This document shows, one piece after another, positions 16,936 through 27,092 of a DNA stretch of 64,000 bases (the first letter of the stretch is position 1; each line of letters begins with the position of its first letter). The notes beneath the pieces are model-generated. The model had not been told where the DNA came from, made no database searches, and saw nothing but the letters and a program-made list of their open reading frames with translations. The position numbers and the translations under genes were made by a program. This stretch comes from Flavobacteriaceae bacterium GF1 (GTDB taxonomy: Bacteria; Bacteroidota; Bacteroidia; Flavobacteriales; Flavobacteriaceae): positions 186,001 to 250,000 of the forward strand of contig WNKP01000006.1 of the NCBI GenBank assembly GCA_009797885.1. The letters are read 5' to 3'.

Positions 16936-19210
16936 ACTTCATTTTTTTGATGACCAAAATAGCATCATTCAGGACAAAAGGCATGGGAATACTGCTTTTG
17001 GGACGCTCGGGAACAGTGAATAAAGGATTGATCAGTAAATCATTTGAGGCCTCATAGAAAGAAAGTTCAAGTGTTTTGTCCTTTGGAATGGTCAAATCAA
17101 TTTCCGTATAGGCATTATCGCTGATAAAATGCGTAATCAGTTTGCCATTTCTACGATTTTGTAAGTAATATTCGGAAAGGGAAACTCCGTTCACGACACA
17201 ATTTTGGATTGCAATGTCATTGGTGAACACCTCCAATCGATTGACCGCACGCTTTGGCGTAACACAAACCGTCAATTGCCTTCTATCCGCAATCACCGTA
17301 TCCTTGGTAACTAAAATCTCCGGTAGTCCAATATTCTTTTTTTGTGCTTGGGCCGTATGCTTAAAACGGGTATTGTATTTGCTGCTCAATGTGTTCAGGT
17401 CTTTTGTCTGCCGGTCTTCTTCCGCAGTTTTTAGGAACTGGGCGTTCCAATCGATCAATACCTCGTCATAGGAGGCCCATTGGGCTTCATCTCTATCTGC
17501 ATGGTATACATAGAGTAAGCTGCTTGGTTTTGGATGTTCCTCGGAAAAGGAAGCATTTAAATGTGCCCTGATCCCATAAACGGCAAACAGTAATAGAGCC
17601 AGTATCCCCAGGGTCGTATACTTTTTTATCCTTCCCAATAGGGGAAGCGTTAAAAAGAACAGCAAAGAGGTCAAAACAGTAGCCGCAACCATCATTTTGA
17701 GGCCCAGACCAACGGGAAACATTTGGATAAAGGGGGAATGCATAAAAACAGCAGGCAGGCAAAGGAACAATAGCAATAGGGGATTGGGTTTTTCTTGGTT
17801 GATGAACACCAATAATGCCGCCAGCAAACCAAAGACCGGAACAATGAAAAAACTGGCCCCTTTTAGGTACACCGCCACCAATCCGCATATGAGAAGCCAG
17901 ATGACTGTTGGAGCGACCAGTAAATTAGCCAATTTTATTTTTTTGAACCCTTTATACACAAAAAAGCATACGGCTATGGCGAATAGGCTCATTTCCATGA
18001 TGTACAGATGGCCGTTATAGGTAAAGCCGTGTAAAATATCCTTATACCATGGATACCACCATTTTAAAATAGGCCAGGTGAAGTATCCGGCCAATCCGTT
18101 GATTATCAGGATAAGCACTACCGGTAAAAATCCAATAAGGATGCTTTTTACTTCCAGTTCCCCTTTTCTAAACCCGTGTATCAATAGCAGAACAAATAAA
18201 ATACAGGCCAAGCCAAACATGGGCCATATCCACTCGAAGGGATAGGAGATAAATTGAAACACGGGGATATTGAAATACACGAGATCGCTAAGGCTTTTAA
18301 GGTCCGTTAAATCCATCCCGGAAAAGTGCTCCATTAGGGGCATTAAATAACTGGCTTGATGGATCAATGAGTTGCGATCCAATCTTTCATGGATATCCAG
18401 TGCAGTATGGTAGTCATAGTGATCATCGATAAAGGCGAAATTGAACCCCTCAATGTCCCCATCTTCCCGAAACACCGTCAAATCCGTGTCATTGGGAAGC
18501 ATTTTGTAGATGCTATAGGCCAAAGAGTTTGCTACCGGATACTTGGGATTGGCTGCCGAAAATTCCTTGATCAGCTTACTATTGCCCCTATTGGTTTCAA
18601 TAAGCATATAACTGGGCCCACCACTTCCACGGGCTTCAAAATTCAGTACAAGCCCTATGTTTTTTGCCCAAGGATGTTGATGTACAAAAAGCTCCGCCCC
18701 ATTAAGCCCCAATTCCTCCGCATCGCTTATGAGGACGATGATATCATTCTTTGGGGCCTTCCCACTTGCCAACAAGGCCCGTACCCCTTCCAAAATGGTG
18801 GCGACCCCACTTGCCGCGTCACTTGCACCGTGGGAAGAATGGGGGGCACTATCATAGTGGCAGAGCAATAGAAGCGCCTTTCCTTTGGAAGTTCCTTTTA
18901 TCTTGGCCAAAATGTTGGTCGCCTTGCAGAGATTGCCCCCGTCCCCAGCAATAAACCCTTCCTGGGTGCTCACCTGTAACCCCATTCTTTTAAGCTCGGA
19001 GACCACATAGTTCATGGCATTGGTATGCCCTGGAAACCCAACCGCATGCTGTGTAAGGGAGAGCGTTTTAACGTGTTTCAATGCATTGTCCAATTGAAAG
19101 TCCCATTGCTCCAATTCCGCATCGGCCACCGTATTGGGCATAAGGGAACGGTAACTCCAATAGACGGCAAAAAGGAGGAGGAAAAAGGCAACGATCTTTG
19201 AAAAGTTCAT
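16928..19210 (-). CDS. Membrane-anchored M28 metallopeptidase
   Basis: This 760-residue protein has an N-terminal TM anchor (about 6-24) and an M28 zinc aminopeptidase domain (about 40-310): LLLLCHYDSAPHSSHGASDA gives the first metal His/Asp, ISDAEELGLNG the catalytic and metal acids, and DDHYDYHTALDIHERLD the last His. The middle (about 340-590) has around eight TM helices, and the C-terminal ~150 residues are an extracytoplasmic beta domain. The layout resembles vacuolar/ER membrane proteases of the Pff1/ERMP1 kind. It likely trims peptides on the periplasmic side. The gene downstream overlaps by 8 bp. Confidence 0.85.
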   Translation of the reverse strand: MNFSKIVAFFLLLFAVYWSYRSLMPNTVADAELEQWDFQLDNALKHVKTLSLTQHAVGFPGHTNAMNYVVSELKRMGLQVSTQEGFIAGDGGNLCKATNILAKIKGTSKGKALLLLCHYDSAPHSSHGASDAASGVATILEGVRALLASGKAPKNDIIVLISDAEELGLNGAELFVHQHPWAKNIGLVLNFEARGSGGPSYMLIETNRGNSKLIKEFSAANPKYPVANSLAYSIYKMLPNDTDLTVFREDGDIEGFNFAFIDDHYDYHTALDIHERLDRNSLIHQASYLMPLMEHFSGMDLTDLKSLSDLVYFNIPVFQFISYPFEWIWPMFGLACILFVLLLIHGFRKGELEVKSILIGFLPVVLILIINGLAGYFTWPILKWWYPWYKDILHGFTYNGHLYIMEMSLFAIAVCFFVYKGFKKIKLANLLVAPTVIWLLICGLVAVYLKGASFFIVPVFGLLAALLVFINQEKPNPLLLLFLCLPAVFMHSPFIQMFPVGLGLKMMVAATVLTSLLFFLTLPLLGRIKKYTTLGILALLLFAVYGIRAHLNASFSEEHPKPSSLLYVYHADRDEAQWASYDEVLIDWNAQFLKTAEEDRQTKDLNTLSSKYNTRFKHTAQAQKKNIGLPEILVTKDTVIADRRQLTVCVTPKRAVNRLEVFTNDIAIQNCVVNGVSLSEYYLQNRRNGKLITHFISDNAYTEIDLTIPKDKTLELSFYEASNDLLINPLFTVPERPKSSIPMPFVLNDAILVIKKMKFE

Positions 19211-19333
19211 GTTGGTTTTGGTTACGTATTAAAAATAGGAAATATTAACAGCTTCTCAGGTTTAGGCACTTAAATTTAGATTCTTCGCAAGAAAATCACT
19301 AACTTTAATAGTTAACCAATAAAATACACTAAC

Positions 19334-19804
19334 ATGGGAATCAAGAGTTTTCAAGGGGCGCGGGCTAAAGTGGATAGTAAAAAGGATTCCGGGGGGCCTA
19401 TTTTGGTTTCCGACTATATGACCAGAAAATTAGTGACTTTTTCTCCAAAGCAATCCGTTCTGGAAGTCATGGAGGCCTTTGCAAAATATAAAATTTCCGG
19501 AGGTCCGGTCATGGATGATAGCGGGTTTCTTGTCGGGATTATTTCTGAAGCGGACTGTATGAAGCAAATCTCTGAAAGCAGGTACTTTAATCAACCTATT
19601 TTGGACAAGAGTGTGGAACGTTTTATGACCAAGAACGTGGAGACCATTCCCCACGATATGAGCATATTTGATGCTGCCGGTGTTTTTGACAGGCATAACC
19701 GAAGGCGGTTGCCCGTAATGAAGGATGGGATACTGGTGGGCCAGATCAGTAGAAAGGATATTGTTATTGCCGCATTGAAGTTAAGTGGGGCCAATTGGAA
19801 ATAA
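19334..19804 (+). CDS. CBS-domain pair protein
   Basis: This 156-residue protein contains two CBS motifs: SDYMTRKLVTFSPKQSVLEV to GGPVMDDSGFLVGIISEAD (about 26-75) and RFMTKNVETIPHDMSIFDAA to RRLPVMKDGILVGQISRKDI (about 95-150). CBS pairs bind adenine nucleotides (AMP, ATP or SAM) and act as energy or ligand sensors. There is no enzymatic domain attached, so its partner is unknown. It is convergent with the zinc-ribbon gene, whose stop lies 1 bp away. Confidence 0.88.
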   Translation: MGIKSFQGARAKVDSKKDSGGPILVSDYMTRKLVTFSPKQSVLEVMEAFAKYKISGGPVMDDSGFLVGIISEADCMKQISESRYFNQPILDKSVERFMTKNVETIPHDMSIFDAAGVFDRHNRRRLPVMKDGILVGQISRKDIVIAALKLSGANWK

Positions 19805-19805
19805 G

Positions 19806-20153
19806 CTATTCCCGCTTTACGATCATATAAAAATCATTGTCCAAAGGAAGATACCCCAGATCATAGACAAAGAAATAGGTAGTGCCCTTCTTTGTGGTAT
19901 ACAGATTGGTAAGGTATTCAAAATCGAATCCCTTATCCAATAAACGGGTTTTGGTGGTCCGTGTTTTTCCATCCTTGAGTTCAAAACTGTCCAATATCCG
20001 GTAGTTTTTTCGCAATCTGTTGTTGATATTGCGAACCAAGTTTTTACTATCCTTATTGAGCTTGTTATTGTAGGCATTGCGACAGTAGTCCGAACAGAAT
20101 TTTTTATCTGCCCTTCCCCGGATTTCGATACCACACTCAATGCAGTTCCTCAT
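19806..20153 (-). CDS. Small zinc-ribbon protein
   Basis: This 115-residue protein begins with a zinc ribbon (NCIECGIEIRGRADKKFCSD, completed by YCR; Cys pairs CxxC and CxxxC), followed by a basic helix (NNKLNKDSKNLVRNINNRLR) and a C-terminal beta-rich part (TTYFFVYDLGYLPLDNDFYM). It resembles DUF2116-type zinc ribbons; DNA, RNA or protein binding are all possible. It is last in a leftward operon, 3 bp after the DUF6265-like gene. Confidence 0.75.
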   Translation of the reverse strand: MRNCIECGIEIRGRADKKFCSDYCRNAYNNKLNKDSKNLVRNINNRLRKNYRILDSFELKDGKTRTTKTRLLDKGFDFEYLTNLYTTKKGTTYFFVYDLGYLPLDNDFYMIVKRE

Positions 20154-20156
20154 GTG

Positions 20157-20648
20157 CTACTGCCTGTTATAATTAAAAACCACCTCAGTGGTTGTGCCAT
20201 CATCATTGCCTATTAGACCGTAAATGGCAATTTTATGGGGACCGATGTTTTCAAAGGTGAATCCATCAAAATAGACCCGATTGCCTTCAGCTTTTATGAA
20301 CTTGAACCGTTGTACTTCATCTCTGGCTTCCCAGCCGTGTAAATTGGCATCAAAGTGTTTTAGCTCAAAAATAAGGCTGTTACCCACTTCACGAATGTGA
20401 CCTATTTCGTAAAAGTTTACCTTGTCATCAATAACATGTCTAAAAACAAACATCATACTCCCGCCAATAGCCGGACTCCATATTTCCTCCGTGACACCCC
20501 CAAATGCGGTACCGGTCCAATGCCCTTCCATAAATTCCACAAGCGCAATGGTGGCGGTAGGTGAAGTATCCCCTTGTTCCATTTGTAGGGTGTTTTGCGC
20601 AAGTAACACCTGTAATGGCGCCAATAGAAAGAGTGCAAGGCGTCTCAT
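20157..20648 (-). CDS. Secreted DUF6265-like protein
   Basis: This 163-residue protein has a signal peptide (about 1-17, ending VLLAQ) and a lipocalin-like beta core: LVEFMEGHWTGTAFGGVTEE, IGGSMMFVFRHVIDD, NFYEIGHIREVGNSLIFELK, VYFDGFTFENIGPHKI. This is the DUF6265 pattern; its function is unknown, perhaps ligand binding in the periplasm. It lies 16 bp after the pentapeptide-repeat gene and 3 bp before the zinc-ribbon gene in the same operon. Confidence 0.8.
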   Translation of the reverse strand: MRRLALFLLAPLQVLLAQNTLQMEQGDTSPTATIALVEFMEGHWTGTAFGGVTEEIWSPAIGGSMMFVFRHVIDDKVNFYEIGHIREVGNSLIFELKHFDANLHGWEARDEVQRFKFIKAEGNRVYFDGFTFENIGPHKIAIYGLIGNDDGTTTEVVFNYNRQ

Positions 20649-20664
20649 AGTGGTTTATTGGAGG

Positions 20665-21234
20665 TTAGTTGACTACAATATCGTATTTTTTCAGGAGACC
20701 AATGAGTCCCCCTTGGCTGAACCTTGCTTTTTTGATCCTGTTTTTGTTGGGGTCTATGGTATAATTGAATGCCGAAACAAAGTTTGCCCTTTCCAGATGG
20801 GTTCCTTCAAAAACGGCGTCCTTAAAATCGCATTCGGGAAAATTGCACTTGGATAGTACGCTCGCCGTAAAATCTACCTTGTGCATTCGGCAACCCAGGA
20901 AATGGGTGCCCGAAATATCCATTTCGTAAAAGGAAGCCAAGGTGAGATTACATCCCTTGAACCCAAGGCCCAATAGCAAAGGATCACAGGTCTCAAAATG
21001 TACGCCCACCAATTTGCATCCTTCAAATCTTACGTCATTGAATTGGGTATGTGCCACATTGGTATTGGTCAAATCACAGTTTACAAACCGGCACTCCACA
21101 AAATTCTGGTTGTCCAAAAGGCCCTCCTGGAACTGACAGTTTTCAAAAACACAGTTTTCATAGTCCCCTTTGGGAAGGTGTTTTTCCCTAAAGTCTTTTG
21201 TAATGTATTTCCGGTCGGCAAAAAAAGCCCTCAT
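20665..21234 (-). CDS. Pentapeptide-repeat protein
   Basis: This 189-residue protein is built of A(D/N)LXX-type pentapeptide repeats ([73 protein letters not shown]), which fold as a right-handed beta-helix. It resembles Qnr/MfpA-sized proteins, but the same length occurs in many proteins of unknown role, so no resistance function is claimed. Its ATG overlaps the stop of the large propeller gene (ATGA), showing tight coupling. Confidence 0.88.
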   Translation of the reverse strand: MRAFFADRKYITKDFREKHLPKGDYENCVFENCQFQEGLLDNQNFVECRFVNCDLTNTNVAHTQFNDVRFEGCKLVGVHFETCDPLLLGLGFKGCNLTLASFYEMDISGTHFLGCRMHKVDFTASVLSKCNFPECDFKDAVFEGTHLERANFVSAFNYTIDPNKNRIKKARFSQGGLIGLLKKYDIVVN

Positions 21235-24200
21235 TCATCTCCGCTCATTAGTATGGCCGGGAGGTTCAATGATTTGAACAATTCATTATATTCACGCATC
21301 TCCGTCCCAACAATACTGTTTTTTTCGTTCTTATACGTATCCCATGCCGCCAATAAATCCCGTAACCGTTCTTTGGCCCCCAGGGTTACCTTAGGTTCGG
21401 GAACATCAACAAAGCCCTTTAAATGCATGAAATCTGCATTGAGCTGATTGTGGAAATTGATCACATCCTGAAAGGTTTTCTGTTTGGGTTGAATTAAATG
21501 TTCCTCCCAAGTGGTAATGCGTTTTAGCAGACTGTCGCCTTTGGATATAAGTGTTTCCGCCGCAGTATTGTTTTTCAACAGTTTCTTGTACGATTTCAAT
21601 TGACTTTTGGCCGAACGCATTTGATTGACCGCTTTATGCATTGCCCGTAGCGTATTTTCAATCTGATCAAGGACCGCTTGCTGGTCCGCATACTCCGTTG
21701 GCGAAGCCTCAATTTTAGGATTTGCCAAAACCGTTGCCGTGGTCGCCACCGTTTCCCCTTCCAAACTTAGTTTTAGGGTATAGGTGCCGGGGGCAACCCT
21801 TGAACCTTGGTAGTTCCCAAATACAAATACATTGTTGATGGCCGGAATGGCCTCCTTCCTAAAATCCCAAGTAAACCGATTGTATCCCTTTTTACTGGGG
21901 AGTACCTGTGGTTTGGGCGGCCCACCGGGCCAAGATTTGAAATCCTTTGGTTTTTGATTGGTATAGGTGCGGATTACCTTCCCTTCTTGTAGTACTTCGA
22001 GTTTTAGGGGAATTGAATCCAGTTTTTTGGGCAGGTAATAATCAATGGCAACCCCGGATTTTGGATTTTGTCCCAAACCTGGGATCGGTTTATCTTGACT
22101 GCCACCAAAAATGCGATAGCTGGGTTTGGGAGGTACCACTTTGAGCTTTTCAGCAGTATCAAAACTGTTTTGAATGGCTCCCAGATCATCCAAAATCCAA
22201 AAGGAACGTCCTGCAGTGGCAACGACCATGTCGTTGTCCTGTATGGCTATGTCATTGATAGGGACAACGGGAAGGTTTAATTGGAACCTTTGCCAGTTTT
22301 GTCCATCATCCATTGAAATGTAAAGCCCGGTTTCCGTTCCGGCATAGAGCAATCCCTTTTTCTTTGGATCCTCCCTCACCACACGTACAAAGGTGTGCTT
22401 ATCCGTTAGGCCATTCACGATTTTTGTCCATGTCTGTCCATAGTCCGTTGTTTTAAAAATATAGGGTTTTAAATCCATGGATTTATAACGCATTATGGCG
22501 GCGTAGGCGGTAGCGGGATTATGGAGGGATATTTCAATGCTATTGATAATTCCGTCCCCAATATTTGGCGGGGTAATATCTGTCCAGTTGGTACCCCCGT
22601 CCCGGGTAATGTGCATCAAACCATCGTCGCTACCGGTATAGAGGACCCCTTTTTCATGTGGGGATTCCACCAAGTACATTAAGGTATTATAGTTTTCACC
22701 ACCAGCGGCCTCATTGGTATAGGGTCCACCACCCGGACCCTGTTTTTCCTTTTGGTTACGGGTCAGATCCGGACTGATTGCCTCCCAACCATGACCTCCA
22801 TCCTCGGTTTTGAACACCACATTGCCTGCATGGTAAATCGTGTTCCGATCATGCGGGGAACTTATAATGGGTGCATTCCAATTGTATCGGTATTTGAAGT
22901 CCTTGGGAACCTTGCCCAAGCCCAATTCAGGATAGGCCTTAATTGGTTTTCCCTCCCGGGAAGCCTTTATCCATTTTTCAATGATACCTTGATAACACCC
23001 CCCGTAAACCACTTCTGGGTTATCCGGATCAAATGCCAAATAGGCACTTTCACAGCCGGCCACGGAATACCAGTCCTTCCAGTCAATTCCAGCATCATTG
23101 GTGCGACTGGCAATGGCAATGGCCGAATTGTCCTGTTGCCCACCATATACGTTGTAGGGCACCAGGTTATCGGTAATGACCCTATAGAACTGCGAGGTGG
23201 CCTGATTTTGCTGGGTACTCCAGCTTTTTCCACCATTGTTGGAGACGTTTGCGCCCCCATCATTGGAATTGACCATTTTGGTATTGTCATGGGGATGTAT
23301 CCATAAATGGTGGTTGTCTCCATGGGGTGTTGGCAGGGGCGTAAAGGTTTTGCCCCCATCAATGGATTTGGTCACAGGGGCATTAAGTACGTATACCACA
23401 TTTTCATCCTGTGGATCGGCAAAAATCTCCATATAGTACCAGGAACGGGCAATATTGATCCGGTCTTTGTTGACCTGTTTCCATTTTTTACCGGCATCGT
23501 CGCTTCGGTATACCCCTCCTTTGGTGCCTTCTGCCTCAATTACGGCAAATACGAGTTCTGGGTTGGCCCTTGAGACCGAAATTCCAGCTTTGCCAAATTC
23601 CTTGGGGAGCCCTTCCTTAAGCTGTTTCCATGTGGTTCCTCCGTCAGTGGATTTGTATATGCCCGAAGAAGGTCCACCGGATTCCATTTTCCAAGGATAA
23701 CGCCGGTGCTGCCACATGGCGGCATAGAGATGCAATGGGTTGTTCATATCCATGGATAGGGAAGAGGCCCCGGTATTTTCATCTACAAAAAGGACCCGTT
23801 CCCAGGTAGTTCCCCCATTACGTGATCGATAGACCCCACGTTCCTGGGATGGACCATATTGTGCGCCCTGCGCAGCAACAAATAGGATATCCGGGTTGGT
23901 GGGATGGATGATCACATCAGAGATGTGTCGGCTTTCATCCAAACCAATGTGTTTCCATGTTTTTCCCGCATCAGTGGATTTATAGACCCCATCCCCCATT
24001 GAGGTCATTACGCCCCGGGCAGCGTGTTCGCCCATTCCCACCACAACAGTATTGGGATTGCTTTCCGAAACTGCCATGGCACCTACCGTCCCTGTTTTTA
24101 ACTGGCCATCCGAAATGTTTTTCCAGGTAATGCCATCATCCACGGTTTTCCAAATTCCACCTCCGGTGGTACCCATATAATAGGTCATGGGCCGTCCAAC

Positions 24201-24383
24201 AACACCAGACGATGCCACACTCCTTCCTCCCCTAAAAGGACCAATATTGCGCCATTTAAGACCAGTGTACATGGAATCGTTCAAAACAATGGTCGGGACG
24301 GTTGCCTTCCTTTTCCTTTTTTGGGCACTTAACAAAAAAGGCATGACGAAAAGGACAACAAAGAACAGTTTTAGGAATTTCAT
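21231..24383 (-). CDS. Large secreted BNR/VPS10-type beta-propeller protein
   Basis: Starting at ATG 24383 gives a 1050-residue protein with a signal peptide ([20 protein letters not shown]); an earlier in-frame ATG (24413) would add 10 residues before it. Residues about 40-750 hold many BNR/Asp-box repeats ([66 protein letters not shown]), forming two propellers as in sortilin/VPS10 or xyloglucanase-like proteins. The C-terminal part (about 830-1050) has a beta domain and a helical region. No glycosidase acid/base pair is evident, so it may be a scaffold or an enzyme of unknown substrate. It heads a four-gene operon. Confidence 0.85.
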   Translation of the reverse strand: MKFLKLFFVVLFVMPFLLSAQKRKRKATVPTIVLNDSMYTGLKWRNIGPFRGGRSVASSGVVGRPMTYYMGTTGGGIWKTVDDGITWKNISDGQLKTGTVGAMAVSESNPNTVVVGMGEHAARGVMTSMGDGVYKSTDAGKTWKHIGLDESRHISDVIIHPTNPDILFVAAQGAQYGPSQERGVYRSRNGGTTWERVLFVDENTGASSLSMDMNNPLHLYAAMWQHRRYPWKMESGGPSSGIYKSTDGGTTWKQLKEGLPKEFGKAGISVSRANPELVFAVIEAEGTKGGVYRSDDAGKKWKQVNKDRINIARSWYYMEIFADPQDENVVYVLNAPVTKSIDGGKTFTPLPTPHGDNHHLWIHPHDNTKMVNSNDGGANVSNNGGKSWSTQQNQATSQFYRVITDNLVPYNVYGGQQDNSAIAIASRTNDAGIDWKDWYSVAGCESAYLAFDPDNPEVVYGGCYQGIIEKWIKASREGKPIKAYPELGLGKVPKDFKYRYNWNAPIISSPHDRNTIYHAGNVVFKTEDGGHGWEAISPDLTRNQKEKQGPGGGPYTNEAAGGENYNTLMYLVESPHEKGVLYTGSDDGLMHITRDGGTNWTDITPPNIGDGIINSIEISLHNPATAYAAIMRYKSMDLKPYIFKTTDYGQTWTKIVNGLTDKHTFVRVVREDPKKKGLLYAGTETGLYISMDDGQNWQRFQLNLPVVPINDIAIQDNDMVVATAGRSFWILDDLGAIQNSFDTAEKLKVVPPKPSYRIFGGSQDKPIPGLGQNPKSGVAIDYYLPKKLDSIPLKLEVLQEGKVIRTYTNQKPKDFKSWPGGPPKPQVLPSKKGYNRFTWDFRKEAIPAINNVFVFGNYQGSRVAPGTYTLKLSLEGETVATTATVLANPKIEASPTEYADQQAVLDQIENTLRAMHKAVNQMRSAKSQLKSYKKLLKNNTAAETLISKGDSLLKRITTWEEHLIQPKQKTFQDVINFHNQLNADFMHLKGFVDVPEPKVTLGAKERLRDLLAAWDTYKNEKNSIVGTEMREYNELFKSLNLPAILMSGDE

Positions 24384-24457
24384 ACGGTTGGATTTTAATG
24401 GAGTAAGATACAAAAGAGCGGTTACAATTGTAAAATAATGTTAAAGTCTATTTTTTA

Positions 24458-24508
24458 TTTGGAACGTTCGTTCCGTTATTAATATGTTTGTATTGGAACA
24501 ATCGTTCT
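24458..24508 (+). promoter_or_regulatory. SDR/TetR operon promoter with two palindromic operators
   Basis: A Bacteroidota-type promoter is visible: -33 TTTG (24458-24461) and -7 TATGTTTG (24483-24490), 21 bp apart. It is bracketed by two related dyads: GGAACGTTCGTTCC (24461-24474, perfect) and GGAACAATCGTTCT (24495-24508), starts 34 bp apart. They probably bind the TetR-family product of the second gene of the operon. Confidence 0.7.
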
Positions 24509-24542
24509 AAAATAAATTAATAATTACAAAAAATCATATCAA

Positions 24543-25292
24543 ATGAAAAAATTGGAAAACAAAGTGGCCATTATCACCGGAGCGACCAGTGGAATGGGAT
24601 TGCAAACAGCCAAGCGCTTTTTGGAAGAAGGTGCAAAAGTAGTGTTGACCGGAAGGAGTCAGGAGAAATTGGATGCCCTGAAATCCGAACTGTCCGGGGA
24701 GTATCTTTTGGTGAAGGCGGAAGCTTCGAGCATATCGGAAAGTGAAGCTTTGATAACCCAAACGGTGGAAACCTTTGGTAAAATCGATGTCCTCTTCTTA
24801 AATGCCGGGATCTTTAGAGTGGAGACCATTGATGGGTTGACCCCTGATATTTTTGATGAGGTGCATAATATCAATGTACGGGGGCCGCTGTTTACGGTAA
24901 AGGCGGCCAATGCCCATTTAAATGAGGGGGCCAGTATCATTTTCAATACCTCCGTGGTCAATATCAAAGGCTTTGCAGGAATGGCGGCCTACGCCTCGAG
25001 TAAGGCGGCGTTGCGCTCTCTTACCAGGACATTGGCGGCAGAATTTGGCCCAAAGGGGATTCGGGTGAATGCCATAGCGCCCGGACCGATCGATACGCCC
25101 ATTTATGGGAAGCACAATGTGCCCCAGGAGAATATTGATGCCATGGCAGCCAACTTTCCTTCCCTGGTGAGTTTGGGAAGATTTGGTCATTCGGATGAAG
25201 TGGCCACCACCGCGCTGTTTCTGGCCTCATCGGATAGCAGCTATATCACCGGAGCCGAGATTCCAGTGGATGGTGGCTTTGCACAGGTGTAG
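24543..25292 (+). CDS. Short-chain dehydrogenase/reductase (SDR)
   Basis: This 249-residue classical SDR has the cofactor loop TGATSGMG (about 12-19), NAGIF (about 87-91), the catalytic Ser/Tyr/Lys in NTSVV and YASSK (about 151-155), and the C-terminal PGPIDTPIYG. An Arg at the end of beta-2 (GRSQEKL) suggests NADP(H). It ends in the usual ITGAEIPVDGG. Substrate unknown; SDRs paired with a TetR gene often remove reactive carbonyls. The promoter carries two operator dyads, and the TetR gene follows by 33 bp. Confidence 0.9.
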   Translation: MKKLENKVAIITGATSGMGLQTAKRFLEEGAKVVLTGRSQEKLDALKSELSGEYLLVKAEASSISESEALITQTVETFGKIDVLFLNAGIFRVETIDGLTPDIFDEVHNINVRGPLFTVKAANAHLNEGASIIFNTSVVNIKGFAGMAAYASSKAALRSLTRTLAAEFGPKGIRVNAIAPGPIDTPIYGKHNVPQENIDAMAANFPSLVSLGRFGHSDEVATTALFLASSDSSYITGAEIPVDGGFAQV

Positions 25293-25325
25293 TTTTTTTG
25301 GATAAATTTGGAACATAGTCCAATT

Positions 25326-25907
25326 ATGCCACGCACAAAGCAATTTAATGAGAAAGAAGTATTGAACAAGGCCATGGAACTCTTTTGGGAAAAAGGGTTC
25401 CATGCCACTTCAATACAGGATCTGGTGTCACACCTTGGCATTAACAGGGCCAGTCTTTATGATACGTTTGGCGGGAAAGAGGCTTTGTTCGATAGTGCAT
25501 TTGCCCACTACAGGACGACCTCAGGGGAAAAAATCCAGGAAATATTCCATACTTCGGCAACGGTGAAAGAGGGATTTCAAAGATTATTTGAAATGGCCAT
25601 TGAAGAGGCGGCCAACGATCCCGGTCGAAAAGGCTGTTTTGTGGTCAATACCACCACCGAGATGATACCGGGCAATGAAAAAATACATCAGACCCTTATT
25701 GCTAATAAGGAAAATGCAGAAAACCTTTTTGCGGGCTATGTACAAGAAGGAATCAACAATGGGGAACTTTCCCCCTCTATCAATCCCCAGGAAATTGGGT
25801 TAATGCTTTTTGCCCTGTACAATGGGATTCGGGTTGTAGCCAAGGTGGATTCCGATGCTGAGAAGCTTAGGAAAGTAGTGAACTCCGGACTTTCTGTATT
25901 GGATTGA
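25326..25907 (+). CDS. TetR/AcrR-family transcriptional repressor
   Basis: From ATG 25326 (MPRTKQFNEKE) the protein has 193 residues; an in-frame ATG at 25308 would add six. The N-terminal HTH is clear (KAMELFWEKGFHATSIQDLV, SHLGINRASLYDTFGGKEAL). The C-terminal helical domain (KGCFVVNTTTEMIPGNEKIH) should bind a small inducer. It lies 33 bp after the SDR gene, and two GGAAC-dyads at the operon promoter are its likely operators, giving negative autoregulation relieved by a substrate of the SDR. The inducer is unknown. Confidence 0.9.
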   Translation: MPRTKQFNEKEVLNKAMELFWEKGFHATSIQDLVSHLGINRASLYDTFGGKEALFDSAFAHYRTTSGEKIQEIFHTSATVKEGFQRLFEMAIEEAANDPGRKGCFVVNTTTEMIPGNEKIHQTLIANKENAENLFAGYVQEGINNGELSPSINPQEIGLMLFALYNGIRVVAKVDSDAEKLRKVVNSGLSVLD

Positions 25908-25911
25908 TTGT

Positions 25912-26343
25912 CTAATACGCATAAAGAAGTCCATCCTCCCAATCGGTCAATCTTAAAATAATGGCATTACTTCCCGATATTCGTAAAGGAGTAAGTTCAA
26001 AAGTGTAGGTCCTTAAAACTATGGCATCGCAAGGTTCCGTGTTGGTGAGTCCCAGTATAATGGATCGTTGTTCCGGGGAGGATTCTGCGATTGAACCGGA
26101 ATCAATGAGTTCCGGAACCCACGAATTTCCGTCACAACCACCGCTTTCAATTTGAATGGAAAGACAATCGTCTTCAATCCCGGCACTTATAATGGAGTAG
26201 CCGGAGGAAGGGGTGTTGGCAAATTTTTGGGCATCCACCTGGACCAAAAAGTCACAGATTTCGGATTTGGGATCGTTGTCATCGGAATTGCAGGAGGACC
26301 ATGGCAATGACAGTACGGCCAAAAGCAGTAGGAACTTTTTCAT
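25912..26343 (-). CDS. Small lipoprotein, unknown function
   Basis: This 143-residue protein has a lipoprotein signal (MKKFLLLLAVLSLPWSSC; Cys about 18) and an acidic linker (NSDDNDPKSE), with four more cysteines (CDF, DDCL, GGCDG, EPCDA) that could form two disulphides. The rest is beta-rich (AIVLRTYTFELTPLRISGSN). No family is recognised. It is convergent with the TetR gene, with 4 bp between them. Confidence 0.7.
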   Translation of the reverse strand: MKKFLLLLAVLSLPWSSCNSDDNDPKSEICDFLVQVDAQKFANTPSSGYSIISAGIEDDCLSIQIESGGCDGNSWVPELIDSGSIAESSPEQRSIILGLTNTEPCDAIVLRTYTFELTPLRISGSNAIILRLTDWEDGLLYAY

Positions 26344-26396
26344 CGTTAGGTTTTCCTACTAGATGTCCCAAAATCCAAAAAGCTGCGTCGAACGAT

Positions 26397-27092
26397 CTAT
26401 TCGGTGAGCTTAAATTTTACGTTCACCGTACTTTCCACTCGAATTTTTTCAAAACCAATATCCAAGGGTTCAGCTTCTGCCATATCCATGGCCATGGTCT
26501 TCATTTCCATTCGGGCTTGATTGTACCTTGGGTAATAAGGTTGCGAATTGTCCACAATATGAATGGCCCTCCCCACTTGTTGTCCCAAGGGTTGGGTAAG
26601 GGCGTCCGCTTTCTTCTTTGCCTTTTTTACCGCCTTTGACTTTAATTCCAATTCCAGCTCGTCCATTTTGGAATATTCGGTCTTTTCCAAATAGGTATTG
26701 GCAATATCCAAATCTTCCAGGGCAGCCATGACCTTTCCGGCGGTCAGGCCATCACGGACCAATAGGGAATATTGCTTGCTTTTCAATACTTCCTTTGAAC
26801 GTAAAAAATACTTCCTATAGTTACTGGCCAAATCCTTTATCGTTAACTGCTTATCAACATCAATACCTAGATTTCTTAGGCTTTGTGCCATTTTGTTTTC
26901 CTGTTCTTCTACCGATTTTCTCCCTTTGGAGTCCTTTTCCTGAATGGTAATACTTAGATAAATCTTGTCCGGGGTGACCAAAGTATCCACTCGGGCCGAG
27001 GTTTCAAGATAGGGAACGTCCAAAAAGTTTCTGGATTGGGCCGAAAGGACGATTGTTACGGTAAAAAAGAGTAGGCTATACGCTAATTTCAT
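26397..27092 (-). CDS. Secreted SIMPL-domain (DUF541) protein
   Basis: Starting at ATG 27092 gives 231 residues with a signal peptide (MKLAYSLLFFTVTIVLSAQ); the longer open frame upstream lacks a plausible start. The SIMPL/BP26 pattern is visible: SARVDTLVTPDKIYLSITIQ, QSLRNLGIDVDKQLTIKDLA, VMAALEDLDIANTYLEKTEY, ELELKSKAVKKAKKKADALT. SIMPL proteins are periplasmic or outer-membrane proteins, some oligomeric; function is uncertain. It is divergent from pta with a 220-bp spacer. Confidence 0.82.
   Translation of the reverse strand: MKLAYSLLFFTVTIVLSAQSRNFLDVPYLETSARVDTLVTPDKIYLSITIQEKDSKGRKSVEEQENKMAQSLRNLGIDVDKQLTIKDLASNYRKYFLRSKEVLKSKQYSLLVRDGLTAGKVMAALEDLDIANTYLEKTEYSKMDELELELKSKAVKKAKKKADALTQPLGQQVGRAIHIVDNSQPYYPRYNQARMEMKTMAMDMAEAEPLDIGFEKIRVESTVNVKFKLTE

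Noticed and set aside
18389-18871. 160-codon antisense ORF inside the M28 peptidase
   Set aside because: It overlaps the metal-binding part of a complete peptidase gene and shows no features of its own.
22752-23306. 184-codon antisense ORF inside the large propeller gene
   Set aside because: It lies wholly within a well-supported coding gene on the other strand, has no domain or signal, and the sense frame has clear BNR repeats.
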